NCBI GenBank assembly: GCA_004835665.1
Contig: RBKR01000018.1
Coordinates: 1,054,001-1,118,000 of the forward strand
DNA: 64,000 bases
Direction: 5' to 3'
Source: Phoma sp. XZ068
Lineage: Eukaryota > Ascomycota > Dothideomycetes > Pleosporales > Didymellaceae
The stretch's first letter is position 1. The number at the start of each line of letters is the position of its first letter. The translations under genes were made by a program, and so were the position numbers. The notes beneath the pieces are model-generated. The model saw only the letters and a list, made by a program, of their open reading frames with translations. It had not been told where the DNA came from and did no database searches. This document shows, piece by piece, positions 33,974-44,736 of this stretch.

Positions 33974-35680
33974 ATGCTCCCAGCAACACGATGGTCGCTG
34001 CGGCTGCCACGCCAGCACTTCCGAGCATTTGCAACGCGTGGGACGCCTCCCCCACCTGGACCGCGCAGCCGCCTACCACGACACGTACCGCCTGCGAGAC
34101 GAGAGCCTGCAAGACCACCAGGACATCACGGCGGCGAGCAGCCAGCAAGCCAGCACAATGAACCCCCCAAAGACGCCTCGAGCACCGGCGCAAGCGAGCC
34201 CTCACGAGTCGACGCCGTGTCCAACGCGCTCGCAACCACGCCCGACGCGCAGAACCCGCTCATCACGCCCGTCTACATGCCCGAAGACCCGCACGCGGTG
34301 CTCAAGCAGACCCACCCGGCCATGCGGCTGCTCGACAACCCGGCCATTGTCATCCAGCGCCAGCTCGAGATGATGAACGTGCTGATGGGCTTCGAGCAGG
34401 CGAACCGCTATGTCATCATGGACCCGCACGGCAACCACATCGGCTACCTCGCCGAGCGCGACCACGGCCTCGGCAGCGCCATGGCCCGCCAGATGTTCAA
34501 GACGCACCGCAGCTTCACCACGCACGTCTTCGACCGCGACGAGAGGGAAGTCCTGCGCTTCCACCGCCCCTTCAGCTGGATCAACTCGCGCATCCGTGTC
34601 TATGACGCCGTGGGGCAGAGCGGCGCATACACGAGCTCCACGCAGCTGCAGGGCACCAGCACCGCCAGCATCGTCAACCAGACGAGTGCGAATGTGTCGA
34701 GCCTGGATCTGGGCGACATGCGCATCATCGGAGCCACAGAGCAGGAGTGGGCGCCATTACGCAGAAAGTACAACATGTACCTCGCCCGCAACCTCGCAGA
34801 CGCCGCAGCTGGCACCCCACAGATCGCCCCCGGCAACCTCCCCCTCTCAGACAGCAAAGCCATGACCGTCGCAGAGGGCGACACCAGGGAAGTCGGCATG
34901 CTGCAGTTCGCCCGCGTAGACGAGCGCTTCCTCTCCTGGGACTTCAGCCTCATGTCCGAGGACGGCCGGCTGCTTGGCTCCGTGAACCGCAACTTTGGCG
35001 GCTTTGCAAGGGAGATCTTCACAGACACTGGTGTTTATGCACTACGCATGGATGCCGCTGCCCTCTCAGAAGAACCATCACATCTCGTAAGCCACACTGG
35101 ACAAGCTGACCCCGGGCCGGGCATGACGCTCGACCAGCGCGCTGTCATGCTTGCCACGGCTGTGAGTATCGACTTCGATTATTTCAGTCGGCACAGCGGG
35201 TCAGGCGGCATGATGTGGCCCATGTGGATGCCCTGGGTTGGTGGTGGTGGGGAGGCTGCCGGTGGTGCCGCTGCAGGGGGCGCTGCAGCTGGCGAGGCTG
35301 GAGCCGCTGGTGCTGGCACCGCCGTGGGAGCAGCTGGTGAGTCTGGCATCCTGGGCGAGGCTGCTGCCGGCGCTCGAGGTCTCGGCGCCGCTGAGGGTGC
35401 GGCTACAGGCGCTGCGACCATGGCAGGGTATGAGGCAATGCAAAGGGGGAGAGGATCGCAGCAAGACGACATGTCACCACAAGCAAATGACCCATACCAG
35501 CCACCAGCGGATCAACAGCAGGGTCCACCAGGTGAGGAAGATGTCTGGGGCCAGAGCGGTGATCCTTGGGCAGATCAACGTGGCCAAGACCAGGATCAAG
35601 ATTTCTGGGGCGGTGGAAACCAAGGTGGTCAAGGTGGCGACAGTGGAGGCGGCGGTTCAGACTGGAGCGACTGGTTCTGA
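33974..35680 (+). CDS. AIM25: Mitochondrial phospholipid-scramblase-family protein, AIM25-like
   Basis: This is an intronless 568-aa frame. The first ~35 residues are Arg-rich with no acidic residues (MLPATRWSLRLPRQHFRAFA), a mitochondrial targeting signal. The scramblase-like barrel spans about 100-420, with LLDNPAIVIQRQLEMMNVLMGFEQANRYVIMDPHGNHIGYLAE, FKTHRSFTTHVFDRD and FHRPFSWINSRIRVYD. All are typical of fungal AIM25/LOR-superfamily proteins. The C-terminal ~130 residues are low-complexity: a Gly/Ala-rich run, then Gln/Asp/Gly-rich sequence. The yeast homologue is linked to mitochondrial inheritance and oxidative stress tolerance. Lipid scrambling by this branch is unproven. Confidence 0.88.
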   Translation: MLPATRWSLRLPRQHFRAFATRGTPPPPGPRSRLPRHVPPARREPARPPGHHGGEQPASQHNEPPKDASSTGASEPSRVDAVSNALATTPDAQNPLITPVYMPEDPHAVLKQTHPAMRLLDNPAIVIQRQLEMMNVLMGFEQANRYVIMDPHGNHIGYLAERDHGLGSAMARQMFKTHRSFTTHVFDRDEREVLRFHRPFSWINSRIRVYDAVGQSGAYTSSTQLQGTSTASIVNQTSANVSSLDLGDMRIIGATEQEWAPLRRKYNMYLARNLADAAAGTPQIAPGNLPLSDSKAMTVAEGDTREVGMLQFARVDERFLSWDFSLMSEDGRLLGSVNRNFGGFAREIFTDTGVYALRMDAAALSEEPSHLVSHTGQADPGPGMTLDQRAVMLATAVSIDFDYFSRHSGSGGMMWPMWMPWVGGGGEAAGGAAAGGAAAGEAGAAGAGTAVGAAGESGILGEAAAGARGLGAAEGAATGAATMAGYEAMQRGRGSQQDDMSPQANDPYQPPADQQQGPPGEEDVWGQSGDPWADQRGQDQDQDFWGGGNQGGQGGDSGGGGSDWSDWF

Positions 35681-36048
35681 GCAGTCGACTGTACATAGCC
35701 ATTGTATACATATTTCGCGTAGCATCATAGATACCTCTCAGCCTCATGCGGCTGTCTCAATCAAGCATTCTTTACCGAAGCGGCAACGTCACCTCACAAC
35801 TTAAATTTCCCCGGATCTTGGATTAAGACGTTAAATTCCGTCCAGGTACCCCGCAACATCCAACGGTGATCGACCCTGCTGTGAAATACCCCGAACCCAG
35901 ATCCTCGGTCGCAATTCTTCCGTCGCTCAAGATTGCGAACACCATCCCGGAACATCGTCAGAAATCATATAATCACATCACCCACGACTACCATGATCTC
36001 CAGTCTCGTCCCAGCATCCTCGATCCCGACAATCCCTCTCCACCCACC
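35681..36048. other. Intergenic spacer and GDSL promoter
   Basis: No gene is supported in this 368-bp region between two co-oriented genes. Confidence 0.4.
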
Positions 36049-37059
36049 ATGAGGCTCGAAGTCTTCGCCTGCGCCCTGGCCTTAACAGCCACCGCATCCC
36101 CAACACCCACCCCCAAGAAAACCCCTTTCAGCTGGAAAAAAACAAAATCCCTCATTGCCTTCGGCGACTCATACACCTACGTCCAAGGCCTCCTCGGCCA
36201 CCCAAACTACACCTACATCGGCGACAACTTCAAGCCCTCCTTCACCCCAGCCGAGCTCTTCTCAAACCGCATCGTGCAAAACGATACATCCACTGCCTCC
36301 GGCGGCCCAATATGGACACAGTACATTACGCGCTGCGGCGTTAAACCCGGCCTCACCGACCCGCGGTCGTGTGACAAGCAGCTCTGGGACTTCGCCTACG
36401 CGGGTGCAAATACGGATACCGTCCTCACGCCACTCCACTGGAACCACACCGTCAGTCTGGCGGCACAAATCACGCAGTTCGAAAACTACGGCGATCCCGC
36501 TCTACACAGTGTTCTGAAGAGAAAAGAAGCGTTAGTCGCATTCTGGATCGGAATAAACGACATCAACGACCTGGTAAAACTGCGTGGTCGCAACACTTCC
36601 TTCCCTCCTCTCTACGAATCCCTGCTTTCCGCGCAATCCGCACTCTGGGACCGTGTCTACACCCTCGGATATAAAAACTTCTTACTCCTCAATCTGCCAC
36701 CGCTGGACCGCGGCCCGGGCACACCAAGTGTGAACGCGAGTCTCGTTTCTTCTTACAACGCTATCCTCAAATCCCACGCGCAGCTCTTCCAGGAGAAACA
36801 TCCAGACGCTACAATCTTGCAATTCGACGTCAATACCGCTCTTAACGAAATCTTCGATAACGCAGCGCAGTATGGGTTTACTAATACAACGGGGTTTTGC
36901 CCTGCGTATAATCAGCCCGGTGTAAGGGAGGATCCGGGGAAGTATGGGTGTGAGAAGCTGGAGAGGTATTTGTGGTTTAATTCTGGGCATTTGACGGCGA
37001 GGGTTCATGAGGTTTTTAGCCGGGTGCTGGTGAGGTGGTTGGGTGAGCAAGGGCGGTGA
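36049..37059 (+). CDS. Secreted SGNH/GDSL esterase (CE16-like)
   Basis: This is an intronless 336-aa frame from the ATG at 36049 (MRLEVF), chosen because it starts a signal peptide ending near ATASP. Longer upstream frames lack an ATG. Block I is AFGDSYTYVQG with the nucleophilic Ser, block III contains WIGINDI with the oxyanion Asn, and the catalytic His is in FNSGHLTARVHE near the end. Several Asn-glycosylation sites and paired Cys (GCG/CDK and FCP/GCE) fit a secreted enzyme. Fungal relatives include CE16 acetylesterases that remove acetyl groups from plant hemicellulose oligomers. Lipase or thermolabile-hemolysin-like annotations are alternatives. The substrate is inferred. Confidence 0.88.
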   Translation: MRLEVFACALALTATASPTPTPKKTPFSWKKTKSLIAFGDSYTYVQGLLGHPNYTYIGDNFKPSFTPAELFSNRIVQNDTSTASGGPIWTQYITRCGVKPGLTDPRSCDKQLWDFAYAGANTDTVLTPLHWNHTVSLAAQITQFENYGDPALHSVLKRKEALVAFWIGINDINDLVKLRGRNTSFPPLYESLLSAQSALWDRVYTLGYKNFLLLNLPPLDRGPGTPSVNASLVSSYNAILKSHAQLFQEKHPDATILQFDVNTALNEIFDNAAQYGFTNTTGFCPAYNQPGVREDPGKYGCEKLERYLWFNSGHLTARVHEVFSRVLVRWLGEQGR

Positions 37060-38719
37060 GTGATGGGGTGGTTTGGGGGTGGGGATGTGCATGGCTATTT
37101 AGGGTTCTTGGTGGGCTGTGCTTTGTACCTGATGTAATATGGGTTGGTAGTTCTTCTAGGGTACGGCTGGGATGGAGGATGGTTTGGTGTTTGGGATGGC
37201 GGGTTGGGGAGGTATGGAGTGGAGAGGCTGGCTTACCTTGCGAGGTCTTCGATCGTGGGTGCTTTCGTCTGGAGACCAGGACATGAATCTTGCTACTTCC
37301 TCGCTCATCGGAATTACCTTTCTTGACATCTTTCCCGGTCAAGCGACGGCAAATAGAAGTTTTTGCAAATCCTTGATAGCGACTTTGTGATTGCATCTTA
37401 CAAGATTACAGATCTCCGCGCTACTTATTAGTCTGTACGTGTTGTCATTGAGTTCCTCTAAACCTTCGTAGGAAATAGAGGATTTCTCGCACGCGCGGCA
37501 AGTATGTCACCATGGCGCTGAGCGGGGCCAAACGCATACGAGAGCCTAACATTGGGCGGCAAGTCGAGGCTTCAATACTGGAATGAATATTTGGACACCG
37601 TATACTTGTCCAGGTGGTGATTAGAGTTTGGCAGGGAGTATTTGTACGAGAAATATCCATTCGTGTACATTTTTCAGAGTGATATTATACACAACCCAAA
37701 GACAACTCTGTCCGTCGTGGTGGTGGAATGGAAGGGATTTCGGTTGATTATGGGCTCGCGTGGATTAGGTATCATCAGGCAATCTCGAAATTTAACATCA
37801 TACAGACGTAAGGCTTACCGGCGATTTCAGGTAGAATATTAAAGTACTTGCAACTTCAGGTCAGAAGAAAAGAATCCTGCGACATGAGGTTGGGATGCTG
37901 GCCCAATGATAGCAGGAATCAATTTGTATGCACGTCAGATATGCTGGATATGGGTGCAGTACCTGCGCAGTTTCTGAGATAATTAAGCACTCCATGTCCT
38001 CCCTGTCCTAGGCGGTGGCACTAGTAACGCAGCTCGGAATGTCAATATCATCCTACGCGGGTAAAAGATGCTTCGTACGATGGGTAGCTATATCTAGGTA
38101 CATAGTGAAGAAACGCGGTCATAAAACCAAGGCGAAGGTGTTGTGAGGGCGGGGAGGTCAACTAAACTACGTACTTTCCTAGATAGGTAGGTGGCCATGT
38201 CGATTCGACCACCAGCGCCTGCCGACACTTGTGCGATACCATAGCATTTCACGCGCGTCTTTCTAGCTACGGCGCGTAGTCTTTTCAAATGTTTATGCTT
38301 TTTGTCTTTGCAGGTCTCAGCCGTGGCTCTGGCCTAGTCAACAACTCATTCGTCCAGGCGCGCGCACGCGAGATAGAATTATTGTAGCACCACGAGTCGC
38401 TACCTTCAGGCCCGATCCACAACGCAGTCTAAACCATGCAATTTGAATGAATTCAAGTCCATTGGTTTTCTATTGAACATGCAAAAAGCTGAGTTCCGTA
38501 GTGCAATTATTGGAGACACCAAATCGGGACATAGAGCCGCTAGCCAAGTACGGCACAACAGCAGTGACTCATGAGCTACTCAACATCAACGTTGAAGTAC
38601 ATAACAAGTCGTGTGCATCCATTGGAGTAAAGACTGCTCGAGAACCCTTTTAATATTTCCTGAAACTTCTTTGGCTACCACCTTTCCCTGTTGCGACGGT
38701 CAACATTGCGACATACAGA
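37060..38719. other. Intergenic, no supported gene (1.7 kb)
   Basis: Only short frames without recognisable domains occur on either strand. Nothing further is identified. Confidence 0.5.
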
Positions 38720-40231
38720 ATGGATCTGTTTGGTTTGCCAGCAGAGCTATTCCAAATCATAGCCAAACAGGTACTATTAGTCCCATGAACACCTACAAAG
38801 TTCCGCTGACAACGGCTCCAGCTGTCGAAAGGCGACATAAACAGCTTGAGTCAAGTCTCTCGCGCATACCGGGTCCAGTGCGAGCCAGTCATATTCAACC
38901 ACATCACCCTATCTGATCGGAAGAAGCGTTCCTTACGTATTTCGAAGCGCATATTGAAACGACTTGAAGATCCAGAGGATAGTCTGGTGAACAGTGTGAA
39001 ACATATTACAGTAGGGTACATGAGTGAATCGGCAGTCTTGCCAGACAGAGCTCTGTCGAAAGCGATTCATAACGTAGAAGCACTCGAATCATTCACTTGG
39101 TCGGCCTGGCTACCTATCACGACGGAAATACTCAGCTGTCTTCACGACGCACATCCATGCGCACGTCTCATCGTGATAGCTCACGAACGCAACAATCTTC
39201 CCCTGGATGAAGCGCTTATCTCGTCGCCTCAGCTTCACACTCTTGACATCATGCTTAGTGCTCTCTACGACAAGAACTTTCGGACGCCAAAGGGAAAATC
39301 GGAGCTCAACCAACTTAAGCGACTGCTCATAGAGGGTGGTAACCTCAAAGTGCTGCGACTGCAATTCGAAAAGATAAAACACGGATCAAAAGCGGCGCGT
39401 AATCGTTTCGAGGGTTATGGGCCGTCAGAATACGATCCCGTTGCGTTCAAATTTGACGATGGCGACATGTTACCAGCGGTGGAAGAGCTAGCTCTGCGGG
39501 ACATTTTGAATTGGAGCGAGAATCGAGCAGCAGCGATGAGAGCATGTCAAGCGTGGAAAACCCATCAAGACTGGGGCAGATTACGAACGCTTGACTTGAG
39601 GCTGGCGGGGGCGGAAGTCATGCTGCAGTGTTTGACTACGGAAGTACCTCTCTTGCAGACGTTGAAGGTTGAGATCGACTCCGATAGCAACTCTTTCTCA
39701 TCCTCATTTGAGATGTTTCTAAACTCCGTGCCGCATTTGGCAAATTTACATATCGAGCGAGCTGGAAGACTGTGGCTGGAACTACTTGATGTCATGTATC
39801 GGACAGTTGCTCCACATCTCGTTAGTCTCTATATAGAGATGCAATATGTGATGGAGCCATGGCGCGAAGAGCAGTTTCATGACCTGCTAGTTCATTGTAC
39901 AAAGCTTGAAACTCTACTCTTAGACGGACACAGACGACAAGTGTTTGGAGCATGGAAGTCGGCCGAGGCAAATTTACCCTCAGAGGAGAAGCTGAGGTGT
40001 CTGGTACAGGTTGCAAGAAAGAAACCTGCTGAACGCACGTACATTACACGACCTTCCCGATATGGCACCCACATTCGGTGCACTAACATGGGTTTCATGT
40101 ATTCTTATTATATACCGGAGCCGCCTAGTTGGCTTGGATATACTGAAAGTGAAATAGGCAAAGAAGAGAGGGAGGCATTCGCGAGGCAGCAGCTACGTCA
40201 AATGCTTGGCTATGCCATTTCATTACCCTGA
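38720..40231 (+). CDS. F-box protein with leucine-rich C-terminal part
   Basis: A 51-nt first exon (38720-38770) encodes MDLFGLPAELFQIIAKQ. A 51-nt intron follows, and the second exon (38822-40231) continues LSKGDINSLSQVSRAYRVQCEPVIFNHITL, giving 486 aa. The join restores an F-box (LPxEL...I...L...D...LS.VSR). The remainder has irregular leucine-rich segments (LHTLDIM, LKVLRLQF, LRTLDLRL, LQTLKVEI, LVSLYIEM, LETLLLDG) typical of fungal F-box/LRR proteins. Such proteins recruit targets to SCF ubiquitin ligases; the target is unknown. Exon 1 is short but its start, donor and phase all fit. Confidence 0.82.
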
Positions 40232-40372
40232 TTGTAAGTCGTAGATTCGTAGCCACCTTGAAGTAAACTAAGAAATAAATTTGAGATGATTGTACATATC
40301 CAGGGCTGATTTATTGTGCACCGGCGTACTTACGCACCGCTCTTTAACTAATATCGCTTGGAATGATGTGTT

Positions 40373-41356
40373 CTACAGATTCGAATCAACGTCCATCGGC
40401 AGCCCGTGCCCACCCTCCTCAACCGGTTTATGGTTCGGATTATCGAATCCCCAGTACTCATAGTACTGGTCCGCAGCGGGGAGCTGCTTGATTCCCGGCT
40501 TCTCACCCTCTGGCATCTTCATGACCTCAACATATTTGTCCATATCGATGGTGTTCTTCTTCCTCCACTCTGTCAGCCCGTCAAAGTTGACACACTTCTT
40601 GTTGATCGACATATCCGGGAATGGGTACTCTTGTGTCTCTACCCAGTGCAGTGGCATCAAGTCAAGATTTGCGTTGCACTGTATGCCTTGCAGGAGGATG
40701 TCGATACAGTGGTTGATGTGAATCTCGCGCTGCTTGACTGTGTGGGCGCGCGCTTGGCTTTTGTTGTAGTACTCGCCATAGGCAATGTGCCGCAGAGAGT
40801 TGAGGCAGTGCACATGGTGGTAGACATCGAATATGGCTGCATATGCATCGTCGCCGAGGCCCCAGATTGCGTCGTCCAGTTTGGCGACTGTACTTGGGTC
40901 AACATCCATCTTGACGAGCTCCGAACGAGTTACAGGGTAGACGCGTGTCAGCTCCCACTCGTCCCATATAGTGTCGGCCGATGGATTGGGCTGCTGGCGG
41001 GCCACGGAGACATCGCCTTTAGGATTGTAAAATGAGCCATTGATCTTCTTTGGTGCAGGTGAGAGATCGAAACGATCCATGACTGGACTGAACGCAGATG
41101 TGCGCCGATAATCGGCATTGTTGACAAATCGGTGGTTGTAGAACCAGGTGCCGATAAGCGTACAGGAAATGGAGAAGATGATCAGATTTAGGACGGTGAG
41201 AAGCACCAAAAAGTGTGTTGTAGCTGATGGTTGGTTCTCCCCGTGTTTTTCAATTGCAAGAGTCCCGCTCCTTTCTTCCTCGTCAGAGTCAAAGAGCGCA
41301 TCGCGACTAGTGTCTGACGACAATCGTTTGTAAGAGAACTTTGAATATAAATTCAT
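40373..41356 (-). CDS. UstYa-family (DUF3328) oxidase-like protein
   Basis: This is an intronless frame of 327 aa from the ATG at 41356 (MNLYSKFSYKRL). An in-frame ATG at 41455 would add 33 residues, but family members normally start shortly before the membrane helix. One transmembrane segment (about residues 50-72, LVLLTVLNLIIFSISCTLIG) is followed by a lumenal domain. That domain has the two hallmark HxxHC motifs: YHHVHCLNSLRH and HINHCIDILLQGIQC. Family members carry out oxidative cyclisation, chlorination or desaturation in fungal RiPP and peptide pathways (ustiloxin, phomopsin, asperipin, cyclochlorotine). Many stand-alone members have no known product. It is divergent from a Kex2-site precursor 662 bp away. 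Confidence 0.9.
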   Translation of the reverse strand: MNLYSKFSYKRLSSDTSRDALFDSDEEERSGTLAIEKHGENQPSATTHFLVLLTVLNLIIFSISCTLIGTWFYNHRFVNNADYRRTSAFSPVMDRFDLSPAPKKINGSFYNPKGDVSVARQQPNPSADTIWDEWELTRVYPVTRSELVKMDVDPSTVAKLDDAIWGLGDDAYAAIFDVYHHVHCLNSLRHIAYGEYYNKSQARAHTVKQREIHINHCIDILLQGIQCNANLDLMPLHWVETQEYPFPDMSINKKCVNFDGLTEWRKKNTIDMDKYVEVMKMPEGEKPGIKQLPAADQYYEYWGFDNPNHKPVEEGGHGLPMDVDSNL

Positions 41357-42018
41357 GTCGGAGGTTGATGTGAGAATTTGGACTGTTCTGCGAGCGGGAG
41401 ATTTGCCATGGTTCGGGGTCATGTGTTCACGGTGCAATACTCGCGCGATGATCATGACGCGATTCGAGCCTGTCTCGCACCATCAATCCAATTTCATCCG
41501 CAGTACAGGCAGACCTTACCTTGATGAGCAGGTGTATTCTTCCATCTTGGTATTCGCCGTCACCATACGTCAGTGGTAACGTCGGAGGGTTGCACGATCT
41601 GAAGGATTTCTTACCTGTAGCCATTGAGACAACACGAATGATATGTTAGGCGTGCCCAATATACGCACTTTGGGAATGGGTGCAGGGCATTCATGAAAGT
41701 GTAGATAAGCATTGTTAGACTCTAGGCTACCTGAAGCTTAGCTGCGGTTCGGGAGGATACGTCCTGCCTATTCAAGCTCCAGGAGTTCGTATTCAGGCCG
41801 GTCAAGTCAGCATATGTGGGGTAGTAGGACCAATGCCGCCTGGTTGCTAGGAGGCCTTACAAGTATACCTGCATGCTGACAATGAACTTTGTCGGAAGAG
41901 GGGTGTGAGGGAGCAATAACAAGGTATCGCGTTGATATATATTGCCTGCTTCTGTTTGCTGTTACTTGGTATCTCGTTCTGCAAACACTTTACATCAAGA
42001 ATTTATCAGGCCATCAAT
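41357..42018. promoter_or_regulatory. Divergent promoter between UstYa-like gene and small secreted precursor
   Basis: A TATA-like element (TATATATT) lies at 41936-41943, about 76 bases before the precursor start. No other gene is seen in this 662-bp region, so both genes may share control. Confidence 0.4.
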
Positions 42019-42219
42019 ATGCGTTTCACAAGTATCACTTTCGGCATTACAGCGCTACTCGCTGCTTTCGTTGCAGCCGCCCCTACTCCTAGTGGTGATG
42101 TCGCCAAACGCATGCCAACTCCCGAGGAGTTCGATGCTTTGACTTCGGTGCAGAAGCGTGAGGTTTACAGAGCCTGGTACCGTGCGACAAACATCCTTCC
42201 CTCGAACGATGATGACTAG
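42019..42219 (+). CDS. Small secreted peptide precursor with two Kex2 sites
   Basis: This 66-aa ATG frame has a textbook signal peptide (MRFTSITFGITALLAAFVAA, cleavage near residue 21). Lys-Arg pairs at 30-31 and 46-47 are predicted Kex2 cleavage sites. Processing would release residues 22-29, a 14-mer at 32-45 and a 19-mer at 48-66. The last contains two Tyr and one Trp and ends in three Asp. There are no Cys, so a disulfide-rich effector is unlikely. Position next to a UstYa-like gene suggests a RiPP (dikaritin-like) precursor. The core is not repeated, unlike most known dikaritin precursors, so a plain secreted peptide or pheromone-like signal is possible. Confidence 0.75.
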   Translation: MRFTSITFGITALLAAFVAAAPTPSGDVAKRMPTPEEFDALTSVQKREVYRAWYRATNILPSNDDD

Positions 42220-42568
42220 ATTGCCTTATTTGTTAGTGCAAGGTTTCTCATGTTTGATTGACGGATTACTCACACTTAGTAGCCGCGTCTTAAGTCCATG
42301 GGTGCTAGCCTGGAAGGAAAATGGACGGAACACTGAGATCACACACATATATAGCCAAGGATGAAAGGAATGTATACATGGAAGAAGTTTGGCCGTTTAA
42401 GCAGAAATGAACTCAAAGCTACAACGTTTGCTGTTGGGCAAGATACAAATTTGTTGTACCAGTTCAAGCAATGCTCGCCCCGTAACATCCTAAAACGCCT
42501 ATTTCCTCCACTATGTCACATCGCATCTGATATTCTCCATGAGTGTTGCCATATACATCGTATTTACA
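42220..42568. other. Spacer between convergent genes
   Basis: No gene is seen; presumed 3' UTRs. Confidence 0.4.
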
Positions 42569-44736
42569 TCACTCCTCGCTGCCCTCAAAGTGATACAGCT
42601 GCGGTTCAGCTGTATTCTTTTTCCTGAAGACGTATTTGCCAACCCACCATGGCAGTGTCTTTGTCAGTTGGAATTTGGCGTGTACGGTGGTCGGTACCGC
42701 AAACACATAATCCAGCTCTTCCAAGGATCTCTGCTTCGTCTCAGGCATAAATATAAATATCCATGCAAGCGCAACCAAGTTCAAACCGGCGTAGAAGCCA
42801 AAGCTACCAACTGCAGTGAACTGTTGCAACATGCGAGGGAAAGTGAGACCTAACACGGCTGCCCAGAAGTTGTTCGTTGCGACAGCCCAAGACATGCCGA
42901 TCTCTCGGTGTGACAGAGGGAACACTTCCGCGCTGTAGACGAATGCACAAGGTCCTTCGCCTGGCGAGTAGAATGCGACGAAGACAAAGATAAAGAATGC
43001 GATCATGCCGAGGTGCGCGGGTGAAGATTCTGGTATGAGGAAGGATAGGCCGGATCCGAGCAGGGTGAGAAACATGAAGGGAAAGGTTGCAATGAGGAGT
43101 GTACGGCGGCCCCACAGATCAATTGTGTAGAGGGCAGGGAATGCAAAGATGAACATCGTCTGTGTACAAGTCAGTACGGTAAGTTTGGTAGGGAAGTCTC
43201 AATCCATTTACCATGCCAAATCCCCAGGACACGAGTAAGGCCACGATATTGCTTGCGCCAGCCTCCCTGAAGATGGTTGATGAGTAGAAAGCAATGATAT
43301 TGACTGTATCAGGTCAGTATGTACTGGAGCTGGCGGTTGCAGTAGTATAAACCTACTTCCACACATCTGCTGCGCAGTCATGATGATACCGGAAGCTTGT
43401 GTAGCGCGGCGGATTCGAGGGATTGTGAACAACTCAATGAACCTGGTGATCATATTGTCCGTCTTTGCAACGCCCTGCGCCTCGACCAAAGCTTCTTCGG
43501 CTTCAATCTGTGCATGAATATAGTATAGGTCCCGTGCAGCTTGGAGTGGGGTGTTGCGTAGTCGGAGTAGAGATCGGTAAGCCTTTTGGTATCGACCTTT
43601 TTTAATCAGCCAGCGAGGGGACTGGCGCTTGTGTCAGTGTCATTCCTAACATGGTACTAGTGGAGCGTGCACATACCTCTGGAGCGAAATAGACCCCAAT
43701 AATTAGTGGTACAGCGGGGATGAATGCTGAGCCAAGCTGGAGACGCCAGGCGATGTCGCCAGTATTTACAACCACAAGGTTGGCGGAGAAACCAAGCATG
43801 ATACCGAAAGCGACAAAAAGCTGCCAAGACATGACAAGTGCTCCGCGAATGACTGTGGGTGCATTTTCCGCCGAATACACTGGAACGGTGACTTCTTTCA
43901 AGCCCATACCGATGCCCAGTAGAATTCTGCAAACGAGTATCTGCGGCCAAGTCTGCGCAAGTGCCTGGCCAATCGGTGCAAGCAAACTGAAAATAGCACC
44001 AATAAATATCGTACCTCGTCGTCCGATCAAGTCGTTCAGTGGGTCAGACAACCATCCAGCACTATGAATGTCAACGAAAGTCTCGTGGAGGACCTCAAAC
44101 TACGAACAGGATAGCAATTGTCATATATGGCGCACTGTTGATAGCGCCTATGATCCAAGAGTTGCGTTCGCATGTGCCAGCAGCCGCACATTCAGCTCCA
44201 ACATCTGCAATGCCAAATGCTTGAGGGAATGAGAGGTTGGCCCCGTTGGATCCGGTCTTAGATAGGAGTCAGTTGTAGTGCTGTGAATAGGTATTCCCAG
44301 TAAGCATACCTGATCCCATCCTTGGATAGCAGCACTGATGGAATTGAGAAGTATAGTGAGATACAGAGCTTTTGGGTGCCTCCACCTGTGCTGCTTCTCT
44401 GTCCTCAAAGCCCGACGATCGTCATCATCCAGGTCGGCAATGTCTTCGAAGTCGCCAGGTGCCTGAGCCACGAGTGCACCTTTAGTTAAGAAAGGGAGTG
44501 CGTCGGTCAAGTCGTGCTGACGTGCGAACTGCTCAACGTCTTCGAGCAGCTGCGCCTTGGGAATGTTTGTAAGCGGGTTTTGGATCCTGTAAGTGGTGAG
44601 CAATTGATTTTGTTTGACGGTTGGAACCTTCATACTCGCCGGTAACATTTCGAGACATGCTAACAATACTCTGTCGTCGCTGTCCAGTACCCGCAGCGAC
44701 GCTATGGTCGACATGCTCATGTGTGTCTTTCTCCAT
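42569..44736 (-). CDS. MFS sugar transporter (SP family)
   Basis: Seven exons are inferred: 44736-44636, 44586-44310, 44256-44108, 44061-43677, 43621-43357, 43303-43212 and 43159-42569 (introns 46-55 nt), giving 619 aa. The third donor is GTTCGT, the only choice that keeps the frame; the rest are standard. The long cytoplasmic N-terminus contains NPLTNIPKAQLLEDVEQFARQ and KGALVAQAPGDFED, conserved in a fungal sugar/polyol transporter subgroup. SP signatures are DLIGRRGTIFIGAI, GIGMGLKEVTVPVYSAE, DLWGRRTLL and the C-terminal FMPETKQRSLEELD. It is divergent from L-arabinitol dehydrogenase, so a pentose or polyol substrate is likely (inference). Proton symport at the plasma membrane is expected. 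Confidence 0.92.
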
